Positions 37,719 to 47,165 of a stretch of 64,000 nucleotides of DNA are shown piece by piece. The first letter of the stretch is position 1, and every line of letters starts with the position of its first letter. The stretch covers positions 1,367,501-1,431,500 of the forward strand of contig NZ_CP067341.1 in the NCBI RefSeq assembly GCF_016638705.1, given 5' to 3'. A program made the translations under genes and the position numbers. A model generated the notes under the pieces. It made no database searches. It was not told the DNA's origin and saw only the letters and a list, made by a program, of their open reading frames with translations. This stretch comes from Lysinibacillus agricola (lineage in GTDB: Bacteria; Bacillota; Bacilli; Bacillales_A; Planococcaceae).

Positions 37719-38807
37719 ATGACAATTCAAAAGTTGTGGAAGAAAGGTCTAATCGGTGCATTAGCAATTTCAATGTTAGCAGCTTGTTCTGACAATTCAT
37801 CTAGTTCCAATGAGGTAAAGAGTGATTTGACGCTTGAAGAGATTACGAAAAAAGCAAAAGAAGAAGGAACTGTAAATTCTGTCGGTATGCCAGATACGTG
37901 GGCTAACTGGGTGGAGACTTGGGATGAGCTTGGTACTGAATATAGCCTTAAGCATAAGGATTCAGATATGTCGAGTGCTGAGGAGTTAGCAAAGTTTGAA
38001 GCAGAAAAGGATGACGCAACTGCGGATATTGGTGACGTAGGAATTGCCTTTGGTCCGATTGCCAAGGACAAGGATTTAACATTACCGTACAAAACATCTT
38101 ATTGGGATGAGATTCCTGACTGGGCAAAGGATGAAGAAGGACATTGGATCGTCGGTTACACGGGAACCATTTCATTTTTAACCGATAAAAACAACGTCAA
38201 AAACGCTCCAACTTCTTGGGAGGACCTTAAAAATGGAGATTACACTGTCAGCATTGGTGATGCTTTAACAGCGAACCAAGCACAGTTTGCTATTTTAGCA
38301 GCTGCTATGGCATTTGGCGGCGATGAATCGAATATTCAACCAGGGATTGACTTTTTCGCAGACTTAGCAAAGCAAGGCCGTTTACAAGGTGATCCATCTG
38401 TTGCGAATTTAGAAAAAGGAGAAATTGACGTTGCCATCTTATGGGATTTTAATGCGCTTGGCTATCGTCATCAAATTGATGAGAAACGTTTTGATGTGGT
38501 CATTCCATCAGAAGGTTCTGTAACATCAGGCTATGCAACGATCATTAATAAATACGCCAAAAATCCTCATGCAGCAATGCTTGCTCGTGAATACATTTTA
38601 TCTGATGCAGGTCAAGAAAATTTAGCGAAGGGTTATGCTCGCCCAATTCGCGACAAGGTTCAATTGTCTCAAGAGGTTGAGGAGCTATTATTACCTGCAG
38701 AAATGTACAAAAATGCACAGCCAGTAAAAGACCAAAAGAAATGGGAAGAAACTACAAAACAAATTCCACAACTATATCAGGAGCAGGTATTAATTCATGC
38801 AAAATAA
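37719..38807 (+). CDS. ABC transporter substrate-binding lipoprotein (iron/2-AEP/polyamine-like)
   Basis: About 362-aa lipoprotein. The signal peptide ends in lipobox LAAC near residue 26 (ISMLAACSDN), followed by a Ser/Asn linker. The fold is a type II periplasmic binding protein: an early GMPDTWANWV segment, GYTGTISFLTD, and APTSWEDLKNGDYTVSIGD, as in ThiB/FbpA/PhnS/PotD-type proteins. ATG 37719 has TGGAGGT 8 nt upstream. Downstream phosphodiesterase and PHP-phosphatase genes, and PHO-box-like repeats upstream, point to a phosphorus-containing substrate. This is inference. Iron or polyamine cannot be excluded from this protein alone. Confidence 0.85.
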   Translation: MTIQKLWKKGLIGALAISMLAACSDNSSSSNEVKSDLTLEEITKKAKEEGTVNSVGMPDTWANWVETWDELGTEYSLKHKDSDMSSAEELAKFEAEKDDATADIGDVGIAFGPIAKDKDLTLPYKTSYWDEIPDWAKDEEGHWIVGYTGTISFLTDKNNVKNAPTSWEDLKNGDYTVSIGDALTANQAQFAILAAAMAFGGDESNIQPGIDFFADLAKQGRLQGDPSVANLEKGEIDVAILWDFNALGYRHQIDEKRFDVVIPSEGSVTSGYATIINKYAKNPHAAMLAREYILSDAGQENLAKGYARPIRDKVQLSQEVEELLLPAEMYKNAQPVKDQKKWEETTKQIPQLYQEQVLIHAK

Positions 38808-39633
38808 TAAAGTTGTGTTAATTGTCGTAGATGCTCTTCGTTTTGATACAGCCTGTACCCATATGGGATTTATGCACCATTTAGTTGAACGCAAGATTGC
38901 AGCACGCTACAAAGTTTGTTCGGAGGTCCCGGCATTATCAAGACCTTTATATGAAACGATTTTAACGGGGACACCACCCATTGTACATGGGGTAACGAGC
39001 AATATGACAGTACGTTTATCCACGCAAAATAGTCTATTTCATTTAGCGAAGGAAAACGGTCTGTCCACAGCGGCAGCTGCCTATTATTGGGTCAGTGAGC
39101 TATACAATCGTGCACCATTTGTGCATATGGAGGACAGGCTACAATTAGATACTCAATTGCCGATTGAGAATGGCCTATTCTACTTTGAGGATCACTACCC
39201 AGACAGTCATTTATTTGCTGAAGCTGCATGGCTAATGGATCAAAAGCAACCAGATTTCTTGTATATTCATCCGATGAATGTAGATGATGATGGTCATAAA
39301 TTTACAGCAGACTCAGCACAATATCGAAATCGTGTTTTAGCAGTTGATGCATTATTATCTTTATTTATTCCAAAATGTCTTGCACAGGGCTATGAAGTTA
39401 TCGTGACGGCTGATCATGGGATGACGAGTGATGGTAATCATGGAGGCACGACAGCTGAGGATCGTCATGTACCAATGTTTGTTATTTCGAATCAAGTTAA
39501 AGTAGGCATTAAGGATGAGATTGTATCACAGCTACAAATTGCTCCGCTGTGCTGTCATTTATTGAATATCGAACCCTCTGATGAAATGGTTCCGCTGTTA
39601 TTAGAGGGAATGCATTCATTAAACAAGGTTTAA
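38797..39633 (+). CDS. Type I phosphodiesterase / alkaline phosphatase-superfamily hydrolase
   Basis: 278-aa cytoplasmic enzyme (no signal peptide) of the nucleotide pyrophosphatase/phosphodiesterase branch. The metal ligand region IVVDALRFD is at residues 8-16. The nucleophile region (ALSRPLYETILTGTPP) has a Ser and several Thr residues as candidates. Further ligands are in MNVDDDGHKF and TADHGMTSDGNHGG. It could hydrolyse a phosphodiester or phosphonate brought in by the transporter. It overlaps the binding-protein gene by 11 bp. Phosphonoacetate-type hydrolase activity is an alternative within the superfamily. Confidence 0.82.
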   Translation: MQNNKVVLIVVDALRFDTACTHMGFMHHLVERKIAARYKVCSEVPALSRPLYETILTGTPPIVHGVTSNMTVRLSTQNSLFHLAKENGLSTAAAAYYWVSELYNRAPFVHMEDRLQLDTQLPIENGLFYFEDHYPDSHLFAEAAWLMDQKQPDFLYIHPMNVDDDGHKFTADSAQYRNRVLAVDALLSLFIPKCLAQGYEVIVTADHGMTSDGNHGGTTAEDRHVPMFVISNQVKVGIKDEIVSQLQIAPLCCHLLNIEPSDEMVPLLLEGMHSLNKV

Positions 39634-39764
39634 TTATTATTATTAATCCGGCGTGTTAGGGAAGCTTCCAGCAGGGAAATTAAGTAGCCTGTATTAAACA
39701 GGTTCTCTAATTGGCTCATCACTAAAAGTTGGGATGACATTTTTAAAATATAAGCAATGTATTA

Positions 39765-39890
39765 GTTGATTGGAGTGGAGGCAGGGCGACTCCTTGGGGA
39801 TTAGCGTCACAGATGAGACCCTGGAGCGAGCAACGCGAGCCGGAACGGAAATCAACCCCACATTATGGTGATGAGCCTTCTAATTAATAA
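39765..39890. repeat. Large palindromic intergenic element, copy R4 (internally deleted), with flank
   Basis: 39765-39857 is a shortened copy (about 93 bp) with ends GTTGATTGGAGTGG and GGAAATCAACC. The right flank CACATTATGGTGATGAGCC matches those at 36880 and 56562. It sits inside the phosphoester operon, between the hydrolase and the first permease. Confidence 0.75.
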
Positions 39891-39939
39891 AAATGATTAA
39901 TCTAAATGGCTCTATTAACTATAGAAAGAAGTGATTGTT

Positions 39940-40773
39940 TTGATTTCGAAGCGGCAAACAGTTGCCTGGCTTTCTCCTTTTCTAGTACTTGTCCTGTTAT
40001 TTTTCTTAGTACCGTTACTGTATATGCTAATCACAAGCTTTCAAAATAGTGATGGATTTACACTTGCACAATATCAATCTGTACTAACGAATGATTACAT
40101 TTTACAAGGCTTTAAAAATAGTATTACACTGTCTGTTATTTCAGCAGTCATTGCCTTAATCGTTACCTTATTCTCAGTATATGCGATTATGAGATTTTCT
40201 CAGCCAGTGCGCGAGAAAATTTTAATACTGACAAACTTAACGTCAAATTTCTCAGGTATTCCGTTAGCTTTTGCCTTTATCGTATTACTTGGCAATAGTG
40301 GGCTCTTTACATTGTTATTCGATAAATGGGGTATCAGCGCTTTATCATCATTTTCTCTTTATAGCTGGGGTGGCTTGTTACTGATTTATATTTATTTTCA
40401 GCTGCCGTTAGCCTTAATGCTTTTATACCCAATTTATGATGGAATTCAGCAACAATGGAAAGAGGCAGCGGCCCTGCTCGGAGCTTCTACATGGCAGTTT
40501 TGGATGAAGATTGGGATCCCTATTATGCTTCCTGGGATAGTTGGAACATTTAGCGTATTGTTTGCCAATGCAATGGGAGCGTATGCCTCAGCCTATGCGT
40601 TAACGAGCAGTAATTACAATCTAGTGGCCATTCGTATTGGCTCTCTTATTAAGGGAGATATTTTTGCCCAGCCAGAGTTGGCAAGTGCTATTGCTGTAAT
40701 ACTAGCAGTAACGATGGTGACGGCCATGCTGTTAAGCGAATGGAGCATTTCAAAAACAAGGAGGAAGTTATAG
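39940..40773 (+). CDS. ABC transporter permease (PhnU/PotB-like)
   Basis: About 277-aa permease with six helices and the EAA motif region (WKEAAALLGASTWQFWMKIGIP) at about residues 182-203. Start TTG 39940: AGAAAGAAGTGAT (39923-39935) is almost the full complement of the 16S rRNA 3' end and leaves a 5-nt spacing. GTG 39931 lies inside that ribosome-binding site. The stop overlaps the next start. Confidence 0.87.
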   Translation: MISKRQTVAWLSPFLVLVLLFFLVPLLYMLITSFQNSDGFTLAQYQSVLTNDYILQGFKNSITLSVISAVIALIVTLFSVYAIMRFSQPVREKILILTNLTSNFSGIPLAFAFIVLLGNSGLFTLLFDKWGISALSSFSLYSWGGLLLIYIYFQLPLALMLLYPIYDGIQQQWKEAAALLGASTWQFWMKIGIPIMLPGIVGTFSVLFANAMGAYASAYALTSSNYNLVAIRIGSLIKGDIFAQPELASAIAVILAVTMVTAMLLSEWSISKTRRKL

Positions 40774-41558
40774 TGAAAAAAAGAGGCTTTGCTGATTTAT
40801 TTTTCCTCCTGTTAGTGGTGTATTTAGTGTTGCCAGTTATTGCAACAATGCTTTATGCCTTTGCATCGAATTGGAATAAGACCATTTTGCCAGAAGGATT
40901 AACATTTAAATGGCTTGCTACATTATTTCAGGATGCAGAATTTATTCAGGCTTTTGGACGTTCTGTTTTATTGTCGAGTGGGGCTGTAATGATCGCATTG
41001 CTCGTTATCGTACCGGCCATTTTCGTAATCGTGTTGTATTTTCCAAAATATGAAAAATGGATTCAGATGGCAGTTGTTATGGTGTATTCATTTCCAGGAA
41101 TTATTTTAGCAGTCGGGCTCATTCGTGTTTATAGCAAATTTGGTGTGCCGATGATTTTAGTCGTTTTAGGGGCCTATGTCGTCGGTATCCTACCATACAT
41201 TTACCAAGGGACACGCAATAGTTTGCGGAATGTAGATGCACGACAGTTATTAGATGCAGCACAATTACTTGGAGCATCTAAATTGCAGGCATTTACAAAA
41301 ATATTGTTACCTACTGTTTATCCAGGCTTATTTGCAGGTGCGTTATTATCGTTTTCCGTGCTTTTTGGAGAGTTTGTACTGATTAATCTTGTAGTCGGTT
41401 CTCGCTTTGAAACGGTGCAAATTTATTTAATGAAAAAGCTTAGTACAAGTGGACATATTGCCAGTGCAGTTGTCTTCATTTACATCGTTCTTATGGGCTT
41501 ATTAACGTTCGTTATTGCAAGATTAACGAAACAATCGAAAGGTGCTACAAATCTATGA
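40773..41558 (+). CDS. ABC transporter permease (PhnV/PotC-like)
   Basis: About 261-aa six-helix permease with EAA-type loop (LLDAAQLLGASKLQAFTKI). GTG 40773 follows AAGGAGGAAG by 5 nt and overlaps the stop of the first permease. It forms the heterodimeric channel of the importer. Confidence 0.87.
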   Translation: MKKRGFADLFFLLLVVYLVLPVIATMLYAFASNWNKTILPEGLTFKWLATLFQDAEFIQAFGRSVLLSSGAVMIALLVIVPAIFVIVLYFPKYEKWIQMAVVMVYSFPGIILAVGLIRVYSKFGVPMILVVLGAYVVGILPYIYQGTRNSLRNVDARQLLDAAQLLGASKLQAFTKILLPTVYPGLFAGALLSFSVLFGEFVLINLVVGSRFETVQIYLMKKLSTSGHIASAVVFIYIVLMGLLTFVIARLTKQSKGATNL

Positions 41559-42556
41559 GTTATATTGTGATTGAAGGACTTCATAAAAAATATGGATTAA
41601 CGACGGTTTTATCAAATATAGATATGAAGATTGAAAAAGGTGAATTTATAACTCTTCTAGGTCCGAGTGGCTGTGGTAAGAGTACCATTTTACGTATTGT
41701 AGCAGGCTTAACAGATGCATCTGCAGGAAAAATTATCATTGAAGGTAAGGATATGATGGGTGTTCAACCTAAGGATCGTCAAGTTGGCATGGTGTTTCAA
41801 TCATATGCACTATTCCCAAATATGACGGTGAAAGAAAATGTAGCCTTTGGTTTACGCATGCAAAAAGTAAATCCTGCTGAAGTTGACCAACGTGTTCAAG
41901 AAATGCTTGCGCTTGTCCATTTATCTGAAAAAGTAAACGCATATCCGAAAGAATTGTCTGGTGGCCAGCAGCAGCGTGTTGCCCTTGCTCGTGCTTTAAT
42001 TGTACGGCCAAAGGTGTTGCTGTTAGATGAGCCGCTTAGTGCGCTAGATGCCCAAATTCGTAAGAAACTACAAGCAGACTTACGAGCCATCCAAAAAAAG
42101 CTAGGTATAACGATGATTTTAGTAACACATGACCAAGAGGAAGCGATGGCCGTTTCTGACAGAATATTTGTCATGAATAATGGGATGATTGCACAAAGTG
42201 GAACACCTACTGCGATTTATACAAGTCCTGAAAATGAATTCATTGCTAATTTTATCGGTCATTACAATGTCTTTACGCGCCGAGCTCTAGAGAAAATGAT
42301 TGGCGAGACATTGCCAAAAGAATACTCAAAGTTCGCGATTCGACCAGAAGCTATTCATCTCGATCAGAGACAGGGGGATGTTTGTATTACTGGAGAGGCG
42401 AAGCAGTCACTAATGAGCGGTAATGTTATTCGAACAACGTTAGAGGGAGAAGGTCTCTTTACGATGGAGCAGCTACACCAACGAGGGCATTCGTTTGAGC
42501 TGGGTAAGAAATATAAGTGTTATGTAGCGAAAGAAGATGTGATTGCATTATCATGA
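41555..42556 (+). CDS. ABC transporter ATP-binding protein (PotA/FbpC/PhnT-like)
   Basis: 333-aa importer ATPase: Walker A GPSGCGKST (about 37-45), Q-loop MVFQSYALFPNMT, signature LSGGQQQRVALARAL, Walker B LLLDEPLSALD, switch His VTHDQEEA, and a C-terminal TOBE-like regulatory domain (about residues 240-333). It overlaps the permease gene by 4 bp (ATGA). Confidence 0.92.
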   Translation: MSYIVIEGLHKKYGLTTVLSNIDMKIEKGEFITLLGPSGCGKSTILRIVAGLTDASAGKIIIEGKDMMGVQPKDRQVGMVFQSYALFPNMTVKENVAFGLRMQKVNPAEVDQRVQEMLALVHLSEKVNAYPKELSGGQQQRVALARALIVRPKVLLLDEPLSALDAQIRKKLQADLRAIQKKLGITMILVTHDQEEAMAVSDRIFVMNNGMIAQSGTPTAIYTSPENEFIANFIGHYNVFTRRALEKMIGETLPKEYSKFAIRPEAIHLDQRQGDVCITGEAKQSLMSGNVIRTTLEGEGLFTMEQLHQRGHSFELGKKYKCYVAKEDVIALS

Positions 42557-43338
42557 CCTATTCAAAAATTGAACGTTTCGAATTTATTTTAAATCAGTTA
42601 GAGGTTGATGGGAAAATTGTTGTTGCCCATATTGCGGAAGAGTTACAAGTGGCACCAGAAACGATTCGTAGAGATTTTGATGAGCTAGAACAACAGCATT
42701 TATTAACGAGAGTACACGGAGGTGCTGTAAAGTATACGCACGTTAGAAATGAACCCGTGTTTTTGCGTAAGCTTCAAATGCAAAAAGACGCGAAACGCAA
42801 TATAGCTCGTTTAGCAGCAAGACGTATATGTGATGGGGATACAATTGCCGTTGATACAGGTACAACGACCGTACACATTGCAGATTTTTTACTGGCAGTT
42901 GATGATATAACTGTCGTAACCAATTCCATCGCTGCAGCTGTACAATTTAATTTGGCTATTGAAGAGCGGAGAATGACGGGGAAGGTCATTTTACTTGGAG
43001 GAACAACAAATCCAAAGCAATCTTCAGTAGCAGGAGCTATGACATTAGAAGTGTTAAATAATATGAATTTTGATAAAGCATTTATATCATGCGGCGGTAT
43101 TAGCGAATGTATCGTTTACGATTACGATTTGGATGAATCGTTAATTTCTAAAAAAATGCTTGACCATAGTAAAATGAACTTTTTACTAGCGGATGCATCT
43201 AAAATAAATGGGAAGTCCTTTTATCAAATTTGTCACATAGAGGAGTGCTCAGAAATTCTTTGTGATATAGCTTGTCCATCGGAGTGGCAAGCATATGAGG
43301 AAAAGTGGACGGTATGTAATGGAGGGAAAAGCGGATGA
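42553..43338 (+). CDS. DeoR-family transcriptional regulator
   Basis: About 261 aa. The N-terminal DeoR helix-turn-helix (residues about 4-58; VAHIAEELQVAPETIRRDFDEL and RVHGGA) is followed by the sensor domain with TGTTTVHIADFL and VTNSIAAA, related to sugar-phosphate isomerases. Such regulators usually sense a phosphorylated metabolite, consistent with a phosphoester operon. ATG 42553 overlaps the ATPase stop. It may bind the inverted repeat at 37649-37696. Confidence 0.9.
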   Translation: MTYSKIERFEFILNQLEVDGKIVVAHIAEELQVAPETIRRDFDELEQQHLLTRVHGGAVKYTHVRNEPVFLRKLQMQKDAKRNIARLAARRICDGDTIAVDTGTTTVHIADFLLAVDDITVVTNSIAAAVQFNLAIEERRMTGKVILLGGTTNPKQSSVAGAMTLEVLNNMNFDKAFISCGGISECIVYDYDLDESLISKKMLDHSKMNFLLADASKINGKSFYQICHIEECSEILCDIACPSEWQAYEEKWTVCNGGKSG

Positions 43339-44342
43339 TTGATTATCATGTACATTTAGAGGAGGGCCCATATTCATTTCGTTGGCTAGAGCGTACTTCT
43401 CAGGCAATTAGATTTTTTAATGAAGATGAAGTGACAGCAAAAGGTTCTAAAGCATTTGTGGAGTTGCAAATGCAGCAGTTGTCAAAGCGGTTACAAAGTG
43501 GCTGTTATAGTGAAGAATGGTTAGACTTATATCTACAACAGGCTAAACAGCTTGGTTTGCGCGAGGTTGGCATTGTCGACCATCTATATCGTTTTAAGGA
43601 GACGCGAGCATATTTTGAGCGTTATATGCAGTTGGATGACAATGAAGTAGGTAAAGTGCAGCGTTACTGGCTTGATCGTGTGATGACGGAAAGCATCGAT
43701 GATTTTGTGTCAGCCATTAATCGAGCAAAGGAAAAGTGGAGTCGTCATGGTATTTCCTTAAAGCTTGGTATCGAGGCCGATTATTTTGTCGGTGGTGAGG
43801 AAGAATTAACTTCATTATTAGAAGGATATCCATGGGATTATGTCATCGGATCCGTCCATTTTGTGGATGGCTGGGGCTTTGATAACCCTCAAACACAGTA
43901 CATATTTGAGGACATGGACAATGCTACTTTACAACAAAACTATGCACGATTTTTTGCTACAGTTGAAAAAATGATCCTCTCCAATATGTTTGATTTTGTG
44001 GCACATTTGGACAACTTTAAAGTATTTGACTATCAAGTGAAGAATACGGCTTTTCTTGACTCTTGGTATGAAAGAATTGCAAAAGCACTTGTGGCAACAC
44101 AAACTGCCACTGAAATAAATGCTGGCTTATACTATCGCTATCCAGTAAAGGAAATGTGCCCCGGACCTCGTTTCTTACAAATATTAATTGATCATAGTGT
44201 AGCCTTTACAGTTTCCTCAGATGCGCATTTCCCAGACGATTTAGGCAAACACACCTTTGCCAATACAGATTTACTAAAAAGCTATGGCCTTCAATCAATT
44301 GTTGGGTTTGATCAACGCAAAAAACAATATATAGAATTATAA
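43335..44342 (+). CDS. PHP-domain phosphoesterase (histidinol-phosphatase-like)
   Basis: 335 aa with all PHP motifs: IDYHVHLEEGP, VGIVDHLYRF, GIEADYFVGG, GSVHFVDGWGFD, VAHLDNFK and SSDAHFPDDLG. It resembles HisJ/HisK histidinol-phosphate phosphatases. Here it closes an importer operon with a phosphodiesterase and DeoR regulator, so release of phosphate from an imported monoester is more likely than a role in histidine synthesis (inference). ATG 43335 has GGAGGG upstream and overlaps the regulator stop. Confidence 0.85.
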   Translation: MIDYHVHLEEGPYSFRWLERTSQAIRFFNEDEVTAKGSKAFVELQMQQLSKRLQSGCYSEEWLDLYLQQAKQLGLREVGIVDHLYRFKETRAYFERYMQLDDNEVGKVQRYWLDRVMTESIDDFVSAINRAKEKWSRHGISLKLGIEADYFVGGEEELTSLLEGYPWDYVIGSVHFVDGWGFDNPQTQYIFEDMDNATLQQNYARFFATVEKMILSNMFDFVAHLDNFKVFDYQVKNTAFLDSWYERIAKALVATQTATEINAGLYYRYPVKEMCPGPRFLQILIDHSVAFTVSSDAHFPDDLGKHTFANTDLLKSYGLQSIVGFDQRKKQYIEL

Positions 44343-44389
44343 TAAATGTCGCCGTTGATGGATATCTTCGGTGATTTTTTTATCTGGAA

Positions 44390-44880
44390 GAGGGCGATGA
44401 ATAGGCTCGGCGAAGTGGCGGAGGGAATCTACGACGAAGCGACCGATGGAACCGCCAAAGTAACGGATAGAATCGTCAAAGTCGTGGATAGAATTTAAAG
44501 CGATGGATAGAATCGTCAAAGTCGTGGATAGAACCATCAAAGTGGATAGCCCTGGCAAAGCGACGGAAAGAACGGTCGAAGTGACGGAAAGAATTCGAAG
44601 CGCCGGATAGAACTGTCGAAGTGATGGAAAGAACAGGCAAAGCGACGGAAAGAAACGTCAAAGTGACGGAAAGAATTCAAAGCGACGGAAAGAATCGTCG
44701 AAGTGATGGAAAGAACAGGCAAAGCGACGGAAAGAAACGTCAAAGTGACGGAAAGAATTCAAAGCGACGGAAAGAACTGTCGAAGTGACGGAAAGAACAG
44801 GCAAAGCGACGGAAAGAAACGTCAAAGTGACGGAAAGAATTCAAAGCGCCGGAAAGAACTGTCATAACGACGGAAAGTCC
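44390..44880. repeat. Tandem array of ~20-bp units with 82-bp higher-order period
   Basis: The basic unit is (G)TCAAAGTGACGGAAAGAA with CAAAGCGACGGAAAGAA and CGAAGTGACGGAAAGAA variants, about 24 units. GTC(A/G)AAGTGACGG recurs at 44575, 44657, 44739 and 44821, exactly 82 bp apart; each 82-bp block has four subunits of 21, 19, 21 and 21 bp. The left part (44390-44570) is degenerate, with GGATAGAA replacing GGAAAGAA. Open frames on the minus strand (SFRHFD/SFRRFA repeats) have no ribosome-binding sites, and 82 is not a multiple of 3, so this is not a coding repeat. It lies between the PHP gene and the miaB promoter. Confidence 0.9.
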
Positions 44881-44973
44881 CCCGAAACTAACAGACACGC
44901 CCCTCAACCTGACGAATAAATTCATCTAGCTAAGAGTAATTAAGTCTAAACCACGACATTTAGTACGCAAACC

Positions 44974-45003
44974 TTGTAGGTTATAGCAATTATTCAGTAT
45001 AAT
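44974..45003 (+). promoter_or_regulatory. miaB promoter
   Basis: TTGTAG, 18-bp spacer, consensus TATAAT, 56 bp upstream of the miaB start and to the right of the tandem array. Confidence 0.65.
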
Positions 45004-45059
45004 AGTAAAATGGGAATTCAAATGTATGGAATTCGTTTGAAAGGAGTTACCTGATTGCG

Positions 45060-46604
45060 ATGAATGAAGAACAACGCTTAGCTAATCAACAAGTCAATCA
45101 ACCAAAAAAAGAAGACAAGCCTGAAAAGGATTATAGTAAATATTTTGAAACGGTCTTTACGGCACCTTCATTAAAAGATGCTAAAAAACGTGGGAAAGAG
45201 GAAGTTAAGTACCATAAGGACTTTAACATTGCAGAAGAGTTTGCAGGTATGGGCACAGGACGTACATTTTATATTCGTACCTACGGCTGCCAAATGAATG
45301 AGCATGATACAGAAGTAATGGCTGGGATTTTTATGCAGCTTGGTTATACACCTACAGATGTTATTGATGAAGCTGACGTCGTGCTACTGAATACGTGTGC
45401 TATCCGTGAAAATGCAGAAAACAAAGTATTTGGAGAACTTGGCTTCCTGCTGAAATATAAACGTAAAAATCCAGAAATGCTGATCGGAGTTTGTGGCTGT
45501 ATGTCACAGGAAGAATCCGTTGTAAATAAAATTTTAAGAAGTTATCCACATGTCGATATGGTGTTTGGTACACATAATATTCACCGTTTACCGAACATTT
45601 TAAAAGAAGCATATATGTCTAAGGAAATGGTCATTGAGGTTTGGTCTAAAGAAGGCGATGTTCTTGAGAATCTGCCGAAAAAACGTCTTGGCTCCATCAA
45701 AGCTTGGGTAAATATTATGTACGGCTGTGATAAATTCTGTACGTATTGTATTGTACCTTATACGCGTGGTAAGGAGCGTAGTCGCCGTCCAGAGGAAATT
45801 ATTGCTGAAGTTCGTGAACTAGCGGCTGCGGGCTATAAAGAAATTATGCTGCTGGGGCAAAATGTCAACGCTTACGGTAAGGATTTTGAGGATATTGAAT
45901 ATCGACTTGGTGATTTAATGGATGAATTACGAAAAATTGATATTCCGCGCATTCGTTTTACAACGAGTCATCCACGTGACTTCGATGATCATTTAATCGA
46001 AGTTCTTGCACAACGTGGTAACTTAGTTGAACATATTCATTTACCAGTACAATCTGGTTCAAATGATGTGCTAAAAATTATGGCGCGTAAATATACACGC
46101 GAGCATTTCCTTGGATTAGTAGCGAAAATTAAAGCGGCTATTCCAGAAGTAACACTAACGACAGATATTATCGTAGGTTATCCTAACGAAACAGAAGAAC
46201 AATTTGAGGAGACCTTATCCTTGTACCGTGAAGTAGGCTTTGAAATGGCCTTTACTTATATTTATTCTCCTCGTGAAGGTACACCTGCTGCCAAAATGGT
46301 GGATAATGTACCTGAAGAAGTGAAAAAAGAACGTCTTCACCGATTAAATGAGGTTGTAGGAGAATACTCTCGCAAAGCATTAGAGGGATTGAAAGGTGAA
46401 ATAGTAGAAGTATTAGTCGAAGGTACAAGTAAAAAACGCGAAGATGTGTTAGCTGGCTATACGCGTAAAAATCGTCTTGTAAACTTTAAGGCGCCAGCAG
46501 ATCTAACTGGTCAATTAGTGAATGTGAAAATAGTTGAGGCTTCTTCGTATTCACTAAGTGGCGAATTCGTAGAAGTAGTAAAAAATGAAAAGGTGGAAGC
46601 GTAA
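45060..46604 (+). CDS. miaB: tRNA-2-methylthio-N6-dimethylallyladenosine synthase
   Basis: 514-aa radical SAM methylthiotransferase acting on tRNA A37. The UPF0004 domain has [24 protein letters not shown] and [10 protein letters not shown] (three cysteines of one cluster). The radical SAM core has CxxxCxxC in [17 protein letters not shown]. The TRAM domain is at the C-terminus. It acts after MiaA, whose gene lies 9 kb downstream. ATG 45060 aligns with the family start, though the AAAGGAG is 13 nt away; a CTG at 45051 or ATT at 45054 in frame would have better spacing. RicA follows without a gap. Confidence 0.96.
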   Translation: MNEEQRLANQQVNQPKKEDKPEKDYSKYFETVFTAPSLKDAKKRGKEEVKYHKDFNIAEEFAGMGTGRTFYIRTYGCQMNEHDTEVMAGIFMQLGYTPTDVIDEADVVLLNTCAIRENAENKVFGELGFLLKYKRKNPEMLIGVCGCMSQEESVVNKILRSYPHVDMVFGTHNIHRLPNILKEAYMSKEMVIEVWSKEGDVLENLPKKRLGSIKAWVNIMYGCDKFCTYCIVPYTRGKERSRRPEEIIAEVRELAAAGYKEIMLLGQNVNAYGKDFEDIEYRLGDLMDELRKIDIPRIRFTTSHPRDFDDHLIEVLAQRGNLVEHIHLPVQSGSNDVLKIMARKYTREHFLGLVAKIKAAIPEVTLTTDIIVGYPNETEEQFEETLSLYREVGFEMAFTYIYSPREGTPAAKMVDNVPEEVKKERLHRLNEVVGEYSRKALEGLKGEIVEVLVEGTSKKREDVLAGYTRKNRLVNFKAPADLTGQLVNVKIVEASSYSLSGEFVEVVKNEKVEA

Positions 46605-47042
46605 ATGACACAAGTATTGTATACAAAAGATGATTTAATCAAGAAGTCACACGAAATTGCGCATATGATTGCCAATACGCCAGAAGTTGAATTTTTCAAA
46701 AAGGCAGAAGCACAAATTAATGAAAACCAACAAGTACGTGAGCGTATTGCAAGTCTAAAGAGCTTACAAAAGCAAGCTGTTAACTTCCAGCACTTAGGAA
46801 AAGAAAAAGCGCTGAAATTGATTGAAGATAAAATCGCTAAAATCGAAGAAGAAATCAATACAATCCCAGTGGTACAACAATTTAAAGAATCTCAAGGGGA
46901 TGTAAATGATTTGTTGCAATTAGTTTCGAATACAATTGCTAACAATGTTACAAATGAGATTGTTCGTTCAACGGGTGGCGATTTGCTACGTGGAGAAACT
47001 GGCTCACAAGTAGAAAATACAAAACCAGGTAGCTGCTCATAA
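46605..47042 (+). CDS. ricA: RicA (YmcA), RNase Y regulator of the YlbF/YmcA family
   Basis: 145-aa helical protein. In B. subtilis it forms the RicAFT (YaaT-YlbF-YmcA) Fe-S complex that directs RNase Y and is needed for sporulation, competence and biofilm formation. Family features are the central helices (EVEFFKKAEAQINENQQVRE; FKESQGDVNDLLQLV) and a C-terminal Cys (KPGSCS). The ATG directly follows the miaB stop. Its functional partner rny is also in this window. Confidence 0.93.
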   Translation: MTQVLYTKDDLIKKSHEIAHMIANTPEVEFFKKAEAQINENQQVRERIASLKSLQKQAVNFQHLGKEKALKLIEDKIAKIEEEINTIPVVQQFKESQGDVNDLLQLVSNTIANNVTNEIVRSTGGDLLRGETGSQVENTKPGSCS

Positions 47043-47052
47043 AAATAATAGA

Positions 47053-47094
47053 AGGAAAAGCTCGAATGAATGATTTCATTCGGGCTTTTCCTAT
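47053..47094 (+). terminator. Hairpin after ricA
   Basis: Arms GGAAAAGCTCGAATGAA and TTCATTCGGGCTTTTCC form a 17 bp stem with one G-U pair and a 4-nt loop. The T-run is weak. Confidence 0.65.
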
Positions 47095-47165
47095 TGTTGA
47101 AAACTATTGTGTCAATGAAATTAAGATGCCCTATTAAATAAAGTATGGCTCTTCGGCAAAAACGG

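Noticed and set aside
44390..44880. CRISPR array
   Set aside because: Units are contiguous with no unique spacers of constant length, and there are no cas genes.
44337..44925. Several minus-strand open frames reading SFRHFD/SFRRFA repeats
   Set aside because: They are a by-product of the tandem array. The 82-bp period shifts frame every block, none has a ribosome-binding site, and composition is not protein-like.
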